From JBCDAP01 sp038747915 (GTDB lineage Bacteria; Planctomycetota; Phycisphaerae; Phycisphaerales; UBA1924): 13,504 nt of DNA. Below the pieces are notes generated by a model that saw only the letters and a program-made list of their open reading frames with translations, had not been told where the DNA came from and made no database searches. The translations under genes were made by a program, and so were the position numbers. Shown here in pieces: positions 6,593 through 12,356 of this stretch. The DNA lies in contig JBCDJJ010000091.1 of the NCBI GenBank assembly GCA_038747915.1, positions 1 through 13,504 of the forward strand, read 5' to 3'. Within the stretch, counting starts at the first letter, position 1. Each line of letters begins with the position of its first letter.

Positions 6593-7816
6593 CTAGAAGT
6601 CGCGCTCCCACCAGTCCGGGATCTCTTCGAGCCCAGCGGTCAGACCTCTTCCGACGTCCCGTCCTTTGAGCCCGCCGCGGGTGTACTCGAGCTTGGTCAT
6701 GAAGCGTTGGACCGGCTCGCCGTAGGCGACCTCCACGGCTTCCTCGTCGAGCGGCGGGTCGTTCTGCCACGGGATCGGCGAGTACGAGAGCTGTGTGAAC
6801 CCTCGTGATGGCACACGCGGTTGCCAGCCGAAGGTGATGTCCTTGCCGCGGATCTTGCGAACCGAGCCGTCGGCAAAGCCGATCGTCGGGATCGAGTCGC
6901 GGTCGAGGAAGAACCGGTTGGCTTCGTGGCGGTCGATGTGCTCGTAGAGCATCCCCTTGTCGCTGGGATAGGCGGTGGTCGCGGTGGGGACATCGCCCAG
7001 CAGCATCTGTTCGTCGGTCACGTCGGGCACCGAGTACACACCCCAGACGCCGCTCATCGATCCGCCGCTGAACACGCGGCGCCACACCGCGGTTTGGGCG
7101 CCTTCTATGCCAAGTCCGGTGCTGTTGATGTCGAGGCTCTGATTGATGTCCCAGAAGGCCGGTGGGTAGGAGTAGCTCGAGCGAGCCACCTGTGCGATGT
7201 AGTACCCGTTGTCGATGATCTCTTGCGGGTAGATCTCCTCGACCATGGATCTGAGCATGCTCCATCCCGCGGAGTTCCGGGAAATCTCGACCCGCACGCT
7301 GTCCTCCGGGCAGATGGTGACCTGCGGAATCCTGTTCTGTGAATCGAAGTAGTCGAGCAGCAGCAAGTTCCAGTTCCGTGGCCAGGGGTGCCACTGCAGA
7401 AAATCTGTGAATCCCTGATACGCCTCCTCGGGGATCTCGAGTCGCTCGATGATCCGCGACATCGCTTCGAGGGTGACCGCGTTCACCTGTCCCCCCCGCC
7501 CCCAGAGCGTGTCGTAGTCGTCTCTGATGGTGGATGAGAGCGTGGTGCCGAGACCGTCGCCGGGCTTCCACGACCAGTCGGGGTAGGTGTCCTTGTCGTC
7601 GACGCTGTAGGCGGCCATCGCGATCAGGCTCTGGCGCACGTTCGAGAAGCACTCGACGCGCAGTGCCGCGGCTCGGCCTCGGGCCAGCGCCGGCACCAGC
7701 AACCCGATCAACAACGCGATTACCGCGACGACGACCAGCAACTCGATCAGTGTGAAGGCGTGACCCGTTGGCTGGCACCGGTGGCAGGGACGCGCCGCGC
7801 TCGCGCCGGGCATCAT
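6593..7816 (-). CDS. Pseudopilin-like protein with prepilin N-terminus (copy 1)
   Basis: The 407-residue product begins with a short basic leader and a type IV prepilin signal, HA|FTLIELLVVVAVIALLIGLLVPALARGRA. Cleavage would follow A20, and Glu25 is the conserved E5 of the mature protein. The hydrophobic helix would anchor it in the inner membrane or in a pseudopilus. The long globular part carries PEDSVRVEISRNS, YPPAFWDINQ, PTIGFADGSVR (the DG motif seen in planctomycete prepilin-type proteins), and a C-terminus YTRGGLKGRDVG...IPDWWERDF. The truncated paralogue at 12357-13504 shares all of these. The ATG pair at 7816/7813 suits the leader length; ATG at 7867 is an alternative, and neither has a good Shine-Dalgarno. 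No pilus machinery is in the window. Function beyond surface assembly is unknown. Confidence 0.85.
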   Translation of the reverse strand: MMPGASAARPCHRCQPTGHAFTLIELLVVVAVIALLIGLLVPALARGRAAALRVECFSNVRQSLIAMAAYSVDDKDTYPDWSWKPGDGLGTTLSSTIRDDYDTLWGRGGQVNAVTLEAMSRIIERLEIPEEAYQGFTDFLQWHPWPRNWNLLLLDYFDSQNRIPQVTICPEDSVRVEISRNSAGWSMLRSMVEEIYPQEIIDNGYYIAQVARSSYSYPPAFWDINQSLDINSTGLGIEGAQTAVWRRVFSGGSMSGVWGVYSVPDVTDEQMLLGDVPTATTAYPSDKGMLYEHIDRHEANRFFLDRDSIPTIGFADGSVRKIRGKDITFGWQPRVPSRGFTQLSYSPIPWQNDPPLDEEAVEVAYGEPVQRFMTKLEYTRGGLKGRDVGRGLTAGLEEIPDWWERDF

Positions 7817-8081
7817 GGCGTCTTCGGACGAGCATTCATGGGAGTGAGGCGCTCCTACCGCCGTCATCGACCGCGGGGTAGTCCGAGCTTTTTCTCGGTG
7901 TGTACTCAGCGTGCCCCGGCGCGATGACATCGGTGAACCCCCAAAGCAAGTGTCTCCGATCAAGCGATCGGACGGAACGTTCGGAAAGCACCCGGCGCGT
8001 TGTGGCGCACGCGGGTGCGGCTGGGGGCTTGGTGTGCGCCGGTATCGCGCCCGCCCAGTCGGGCACCGGCCGAGTCCACCG
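7817..8081. other. Intergenic region upstream of pseudopilin gene
   Basis: I see no convincing gene in these 265 bases. They hold a 7-bp stem TCCGATC / GATCGGA with an AAGC loop (7955-7961 / 7966-7972), and near the stop of the upstream minus-strand gene a compound hairpin, GCCGGT / ACCGGC outside GCCCG / CGGGC (8038-8070). That hairpin may help end the 8082-9452 transcript, but it lacks a U-run. The promoter of the pseudopilin gene should lie here; no clear -35/-10 is visible. Confidence 0.4.
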
Positions 8082-9452
8082 TCAGGGGATGGTGCATTCG
8101 CCGAAGACGCCGCACTCGTCGACCACAACACCCGGGAAGCCGAAGGTATCGTCGGTACCGCTAAGACAGTCGGCCTCGCTCGCGAGTTCGAAGCACTGCG
8201 TGAACCCGCCGCCGAAGTCAACACAGCAGGGCACGAGTACGGTGCACTCGACGGTTTCGCAGTCGGTGCCCACACCCTGGAAGACACCACCGATGGTGAG
8301 TATGCACTCGCGTTCACCGGTCGCAATCTCGCACGCGGCATCGGGGAGGCAACAAGCGCCCTCCAAACACCCGTTGAGATCACCCGACTGCGCCGGTGAG
8401 CATCCGCTATCGGCGGTGAAGGTACCGCCTTGTGTCGCGCAATCCGGTTCGGTCACCGACTCGCACACACCGGCACCCAAGCAGCAGGCGCCGAGTTCCG
8501 TGACGGTGGTCGGGCCAGGGATAATGTTCACGAAATCGATCGCTGCATGACTCGCGTGCAAGGTCGAGAAGTCGCCGAAGCGCAGCAGTTCGTCGGGCTG
8601 GGTGGGTGACTTACCGAGTCCGATGCCGTTAAGCGGGTTGTCGAAGGGGTCGAACAACGGGAGTGCGGGGTTGATCCGCTCGCCATCGATGTACAGCTCG
8701 GGGAGTTCCGTGTCGTAAACCCTTGGAAATAGTGGCAAGTCCGCGGGTCGGCGGAGCAGTTGCACGGTGACGAAGCCGGAGAAATCAAAGTCGCCTGCCG
8801 GGATCACGACCTCGTTCTCGGGCGTGCTCTCGTTGATCGTGACGGTGGCGTCGGCGCCCTCACCCTCGAAGAACAATTGAATGAACCCACCCTCGGTGCC
8901 GGGCCGCAACTGGTCCGGCGGATTGTCGTCGACATCTTCGAAGACGATCACTCGCGTCTGCTCGTTGCCGGGGAGTAGCTTGATCGCGAACTCGATGGTG
9001 TACCCCGCGACGATCTCGATCGGGTCGATCAAGCAGGCGTCGTCGGCCGCATCGTTCAGGATGACACCGAGGTCGAAGGCGTCGGATGGCGACGGCGAGA
9101 GTGGCGGCACACGATGGAAGGCGACGCTGCCCAAGTCCACGCCGGCAATGAACGCGTTCGCGTCGTCCGCGTCGTAGTCGTCGTCCACGTCGGTATCACC
9201 CGAGCACCGCGGGATCTCGTAGTTGGCGACCTCGGAGGCCAGGAATCCGGAGGCTGCTCGCGTGTCGATCGTCAACTCGCCGGCGTTCGGCGTATCGAAC
9301 TGAAACCCCGCAGCCGCTGAGCCGGGCAGCAGGCTGAAGCCCACCGACGCCGGGCTGCCCGTGCCGTCGTAGAGCACGGGCTGGGTGGGCACCGACACCG
9401 CGATACCCGCGCCGAGCAACAAGCTGAGAGACAAACACGATCCGTGTGGCAT
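8082..9452 (-). CDS. Secreted protein: dockerin-like loop plus GACCL cysteine repeats
   Basis: This 456-residue exported protein has an N-terminal hydrophobic segment (LSLSLLLGAGIAVSV, residues 7-21) that looks like a signal peptide, though basic residues before it are absent. The body (about 25-315) resembles a concanavalin/LamG-like beta sandwich (YTIEFAIKLLPG, GGFIQLFFEG, ELYIDGERIN, AIDFVNI). Within it, GDTDVDDDYDADDANAF (85-101) matches the calcium-binding GDxDGDGDVDxxD dockerin-like loop common in planctomycetes. The C-terminus has three cysteine-rich units starting GACC (321), GACC (365) and PCC (408), each with about five cysteines, probably disulphide-bonded. AGGAG 5 bases before the ATG fixes the start. 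No sorting tail or transmembrane anchor is seen at the end. Binding of carbohydrate or protein is plausible but unproven. Confidence 0.8.
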   Translation of the reverse strand: MPHGSCLSLSLLLGAGIAVSVPTQPVLYDGTGSPASVGFSLLPGSAAAGFQFDTPNAGELTIDTRAASGFLASEVANYEIPRCSGDTDVDDDYDADDANAFIAGVDLGSVAFHRVPPLSPSPSDAFDLGVILNDAADDACLIDPIEIVAGYTIEFAIKLLPGNEQTRVIVFEDVDDNPPDQLRPGTEGGFIQLFFEGEGADATVTINESTPENEVVIPAGDFDFSGFVTVQLLRRPADLPLFPRVYDTELPELYIDGERINPALPLFDPFDNPLNGIGLGKSPTQPDELLRFGDFSTLHASHAAIDFVNIIPGPTTVTELGACCLGAGVCESVTEPDCATQGGTFTADSGCSPAQSGDLNGCLEGACCLPDAACEIATGERECILTIGGVFQGVGTDCETVECTVLVPCCVDFGGGFTQCFELASEADCLSGTDDTFGFPGVVVDECGVFGECTIP

Positions 9453-9594
9453 GACAGCTCCTGGACTCAAGCGCTTGATGCGCAAACACTTCCGGAGCGA
9501 CGATCCCACCCGATGCACACCCCGCGATCGAGCAATCCATCGGCCGACGCCCGGCTCATCGTGAGTCTGTCTCGAATCTGTGTGAATGCAATCA

Positions 9595-9641
9595 AAAAAC
9601 ATTGACAATGTTTTTGTCAATTATACGTTTGGGTGTATGCT
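9595..9641 (+). promoter_or_regulatory. Promoter with two overlapping palindromic operators
   Basis: AAAAACATTG and CAATGTTTTT (9595-9604 / 9606-9615) form a perfect 21-bp palindrome with a one-base centre. An overlapping one, ATTGACAA / TTGTCAAT (9601-9608 / 9614-9621), has a 5-base spacer. TTGTCA (9614-9619) can be a -35 and TATGCT (9636-9641) a -10, with 16 bp between, so the palindromes cover the -35. The -10 ends 6 bases before ATG 9648, suggesting a leaderless mRNA. The AT-rich site stands out in this GC-rich region and is well placed for autoregulation. Confidence 0.65.
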
Positions 9642-9647
9642 GGAGGC

Positions 9648-10916
9648 ATGAGCCCGCTGCCTGTCGCCGCATCGCGGCCTGTGGTCCCAACATCGCCGTT
9701 CGAGTCAGTTCATCTGGTGCGCACGCGGGATGCTGTGGAGTCGGTGCGCCGTGCGCTCACGAGTGGGCTCCGCGGGGCGCCGGTCGATCGTCGCGCCGAT
9801 CTTGCCAAGTACCTTGGTGTGAACGAGACGCTCGCGGGCCAGGTTTCCCGGTCAGCGACCGCGTCGAGCCTCGAGGCCTTTGCAGCGTCGCTCCCGCCCT
9901 TCCGCGGGCTCCGCCAGATTGCGAGTCGTCTGCCCGATGGCGGCCGACCGCTCCGCGACGCCAGCGATGTGCTCGAGCGCGCGATCGGCGAGGAGCTCGG
10001 CGATCGATGGCGCTTCGACGGGTTATTCGCACGCTACAACGTCGGGCCCGATGGCGAAGAAGCATCCACCGACATCACTGTCCGCAAGGAGATGTTCCGG
10101 TGTACCGCCTCGGCCTTCGGGTACTCCGCCGATCGCTCGCAGCGTGCCCTGGTGGTGCGGCCATCGATCGACCACCCCGATCGACTCGATGCGATCGAGA
10201 TCTCGCTCAAGGAAGGGATCGTGCGCACGACGCCGGGGCTTGTGGTGGGCGTGTCCGGCAAGCGCGTACACACGGGCAAGGCGGTCGACCGCGAGCCGCG
10301 GTTCGTGTCACCCGTTGATGCGGTATTCGACCCGCCCGCGGGGCTCCCAGATGGGTGCGTGCCGGGGTGGTGTGCGCCGGAGACCGCGCCCGTGCGTTCT
10401 CGGATTGCGCGGAACGGGGTGAGCATGATCGAGCTCACCGGGGACGCGATCGGCGCAGCATCGCGGTGCGATGTGGCGATCGCGACACACGGTCGAGCTG
10501 CGGTGCCGGCGTTTCAGGGCGTCGATGAGGATGGTGGGCCGGTGAACTTCCGCACCGCGGTGCACATCAGCGAGGCGATCGCGATGGCCGAGGTCTGGGT
10601 GGTGGTGCACGAGTCGATCGCTCGGACGATCGGCGTCCGGTTCGTGTACACCCACCGCGTGCCCGCCGAGCAGGCGATCTATGAGCCGTTCTTTCATCCG
10701 ATCAACATCCCGCTCCCGCACCGGCAGCACTGGGTGGGCGGCGGCGTGGGCGCGAACTCGCGATTTGGTCAGTTGATCGACGAGACGCTCCGTGTCGCGG
10801 GGTGGGACGGATCGCCGTATCTGGCGCACAGCACGCGGACGAAGTACCCGCTGCCGCAGTCGACGCTGTGGAGCTGGATCGAGCTGCCGCCCAAGCCGGT
10901 GGAGCACACTTCTTAG
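9648..10916 (+). CDS. Unrecognised protein with possible N-terminal HTH
   Basis: The 422-residue product is not recognised. Residues about 48-70 (DLAKYLGVNETLAGQVSR) fit a helix-turn-helix: a helix, LGV turn and second helix, followed by a helical stretch. The rest (about 100-422) is an apparently globular domain without signal peptide or membrane segments; it has SLKEGIVRTTPGLVVGVSGKRV and a histidine-rich FFHPINIPLPHRQHW near the end. Together with the palindromes over its promoter, this suggests a self-regulated transcription factor with a large effector domain, but that is inference. I prefer ATG 9648; a GTG at 9633 would add five residues but lies on the -10. GGAGG sits only one base before the ATG, so leaderless initiation is likely. 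The stop overlaps that of the convergent Rid-family gene by 4 bp. Confidence 0.75.
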   Translation: MSPLPVAASRPVVPTSPFESVHLVRTRDAVESVRRALTSGLRGAPVDRRADLAKYLGVNETLAGQVSRSATASSLEAFAASLPPFRGLRQIASRLPDGGRPLRDASDVLERAIGEELGDRWRFDGLFARYNVGPDGEEASTDITVRKEMFRCTASAFGYSADRSQRALVVRPSIDHPDRLDAIEISLKEGIVRTTPGLVVGVSGKRVHTGKAVDREPRFVSPVDAVFDPPAGLPDGCVPGWCAPETAPVRSRIARNGVSMIELTGDAIGAASRCDVAIATHGRAAVPAFQGVDEDGGPVNFRTAVHISEAIAMAEVWVVVHESIARTIGVRFVYTHRVPAEQAIYEPFFHPINIPLPHRQHWVGGGVGANSRFGQLIDETLRVAGWDGSPYLAHSTRTKYPLPQSTLWSWIELPPKPVEHTS

Positions 10917-11329
10917 GACAGCGTGACGTCTCGGCACTCGAGTGCGCCGGCGGCGAGGATGGCGTCGACCTCGATCTCGATTTTCATGCGGTCGTCGGAG
11001 AGCCGGGTCTCGAACATCGTAGAAGTGGGGCGGGTGTCGCCGAAGGCGGCCTTGAGGGCTGGCCAGGTTTTGTGGAATTCGTCCGCGTCGCGGAGCATCA
11101 GCGTCATGCGCACGACATCGGGCAGTCCGGCGCCGACGGCTTCGAGGGCGGCGCGGATGTTGTCGAGGCACTGGCGGGTCTGCGTGTCGATGTCGTCCGC
11201 GATGGTCATGTCGCGGTAGTCGAAGCCGGTGGTGCCCGCAAGAAAAACGCGATCGCCAACAACGATCGCGCGGGAGTAACCGACATCGGACTCGAACGAT
11301 GAACCGGAGGAGAGACGGATCTTGTGCAT
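10913..11329 (-). CDS. Rid-family (YjgF/YER057c/UK114) protein
   Basis: This 138-residue protein belongs to the trimeric Rid family, whose RidA branch hydrolyses reactive enamine/imine intermediates in the cytoplasm. Family features include GYSRAIVVGDRVFLAGTTGFD (17-37), the helix TQTRQCLDNIRAALEAVGAGLPDVVRMTLML, and the C-terminal strand MKIEIEVDAI. The catalytic arginine of RidA (E. coli R105, in PARSC) aligns with Ser103 (PTSTM), so this is probably one of the non-RidA subgroups, and deaminase activity should not be assumed. The ATG at 11329 matches the family N-terminus; a 50-residue in-frame extension is proline/arginine-rich and unlikely. There is no Shine-Dalgarno sequence. TACGCT ends 6 bases before the ATG, compatible with a leaderless mRNA. 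It converges on the plus-strand gene, sharing TTAG. Confidence 0.9.
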   Translation of the reverse strand: MHKIRLSSGSSFESDVGYSRAIVVGDRVFLAGTTGFDYRDMTIADDIDTQTRQCLDNIRAALEAVGAGLPDVVRMTLMLRDADEFHKTWPALKAAFGDTRPTSTMFETRLSDDRMKIEIEVDAILAAGALECRDVTLS

Positions 11330-11496
11330 GGGTCGAGCGTAGCGGGCGTCGCGTGGCGGCGCTGACCTCAGCAGGACGTCAGCGGGTGATTCCGAGTCCT
11401 GGGCGGATGGGCGCCGCCCCATGGGCGCCGCTGGTCGTGTGTGGATCAGCGGCGCCCGTGGCCGAGGGTTGGGGTGCATCTCGGCGAATGGTGTGT
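11330..11496. other. Intergenic region with GGGCGCCGC inverted repeat
   Basis: No gene is supported here. The notable structure is an 11-bp perfect inverted repeat, GGGCGCCGCTG (11423-11433) / CAGCGGCGCCC (11447-11457), with a 13-base loop, and a further direct copy of GGGCGCCGC just before it (11409-11417). It lies upstream of the Rid gene and downstream of the next minus-strand gene's terminator, so it could be part of the Rid promoter region. Confidence 0.4.
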
Positions 11497-11530
11497 CAGA
11501 AAAGACCGCCGGCCGTGTCCGGCCGGCGGG
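11497..11530 (-). terminator. Rho-independent terminator of PEP-CTERM-like gene copy 2
   Basis: Read on the minus strand, a 10-bp perfect stem (CCGCCGGCCG / CGGCCGGCGG, 11506-11515 / 11520-11529) with a 4-base loop is followed by TCTTTTCTG. It starts 32 bases after the stop of the gene at 11562. Confidence 0.9.
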
Positions 11531-11561
11531 ACGAATGGCGTGATTCGAGCGTGCGTGAGGT

Positions 11562-12206
11562 TCAGCGGCGACGGCGGAGCAGCGTGAGTCCGCCGAGGGA
11601 GAAGGCTGCAGCGGCGCCGGGAGCGGGGACGACCCGGATGGTCACCGTCTCGAGGTCCACGGTGAGGCTTTCGCCGACGAACGATGGGTTGAACGAGACG
11701 ATGAAGAAGTCGGTGGTGCCGAACTGCGAGGCGTCGTAGGTGCCGGCAACATCTTCAATATTTGAAGTGGTCACGCCGAAGGGGTTCAGCGTGGTGCCCG
11801 TTGCTGTGAGCGTGATTGTCGTGAGGAAGTGCCCACCACCTGGGTTGATATCCACGGCGAGTGGACCGACGCCGTAGTTGGTCGGCTGTGATGTGAATCG
11901 GAGGAACGCGCCGCTCGTGCCCGACTCCGTCCCGCCGCCGATGTCGTACGAGTATGCGAGCGGACCGTCGTAGAGCGAACCGCCGTTGCCGAAGACTGCC
12001 CCCTGCTGGGACGTGTCGAAGGAGAGGGTGAGCGACGCCTCTTCACTGACGGCGGCATTGACGAGTGTGCTGCCCGTGAAGTCGGTCTGTGACACAGTTC
12101 CCGAGTAGATGATCTCGATCGGCACCGCACTCGCTGACGGGGCCAACGCGACGGCTGCGGCTGACGAGACCGCGGCGCAGAGGATAGGTGTGGACATGTT
12201 TCTCAT
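11562..12206 (-). CDS. Secreted protein with PEP-CTERM-like sorting tail (copy 2)
   Basis: The 214-residue product is the paralogue of the 6512-5847 gene. Its signal peptide is MRNMSTPILCAAVSSAAAVALAPSASA, cut after residue 27 as in copy 1. The mature part begins VPIEIIYSGTVS, continues with LSFDTSQQGAVFG, SLYDGPLAYSYDIGGGTESGTS and TTLNPFGVTTSNIEDVAGTYDASQFGTTDF, and ends with VPAPG, a hydrophobic stretch and RRRR. It is one codon-rich insertion shorter than copy 1 in the middle. GGAG lies 5 bases before the ATG. A strong terminator follows, so it ends its transcript. The pseudopilin-like gene lies 150 bases upstream, repeating the arrangement at 5.8-7.8 kb. The mature domain has no recognised function. 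Confidence 0.86.
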   Translation of the reverse strand: MRNMSTPILCAAVSSAAAVALAPSASAVPIEIIYSGTVSQTDFTGSTLVNAAVSEEASLTLSFDTSQQGAVFGNGGSLYDGPLAYSYDIGGGTESGTSGAFLRFTSQPTNYGVGPLAVDINPGGGHFLTTITLTATGTTLNPFGVTTSNIEDVAGTYDASQFGTTDFFIVSFNPSFVGESLTVDLETVTIRVVPAPGAAAAFSLGGLTLLRRRR

Positions 12207-12223
12207 GTGTGCTCCTACACAAA
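12189..12223 (-). promoter_or_regulatory. Conserved translation-start element, copy 2
   Basis: Identical over 35 bases to 6495-6529, covering the Shine-Dalgarno sequence, the start codon and the first codons. It can form the same TGTGT / ACACA hairpin with AGGAGC in the loop. Confidence 0.6.
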
Positions 12224-12246
12224 AGCAGAGGTATCAAGAGTCTCGA

Positions 12247-12265
12247 CGCGAGAGACGCTCTCGCG
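12247..12265 (-). promoter_or_regulatory. Intercistronic hairpin between pseudopilin and PEP-CTERM-like genes
   Basis: CGCGAGAG (12247-12254) and CTCTCGCG (12258-12265) form an 8-bp stem with a 3-base loop. The cognate gap at 6513-6592 keeps a weaker version (GAGCG / CGCTC, 6548-6552 / 6558-6562) in the same relative order. No U-run follows, so attenuation, RNA processing or stability are more likely than full termination. Confidence 0.5.
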
Positions 12266-12356
12266 ACACACAATGGAGAGCTGCGGCAATCGATCGAGTC
12301 GACTGCGGAGGGCGCGTGGTTCCTGGTCGCGACGCTTTGGTCGTGTTCACGATGAT

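Noticed and set aside
6593..8383. 596-codon version of the pseudopilin gene starting at 8383
   Set aside because: The added 189 codons have proline/arginine/serine shadow composition and overlap the 8082 gene. They would also place the prepilin signal in the middle of the protein.
9453..9620. N-terminal extension of the 8082 gene back to 9620
   Set aside because: AGGAG sits 5 bases before ATG 9452, which opens directly into a signal peptide. The extension would bury it and run through the palindromic promoter.
9592..9620. Divergent promoter on the minus strand for the 8082-9452 gene using TTGACA at 9620-9615
   Set aside because: The base positions 17 bp downstream (TTTTGA) are a poor -10, so no promoter could be supported although one is expected nearby.
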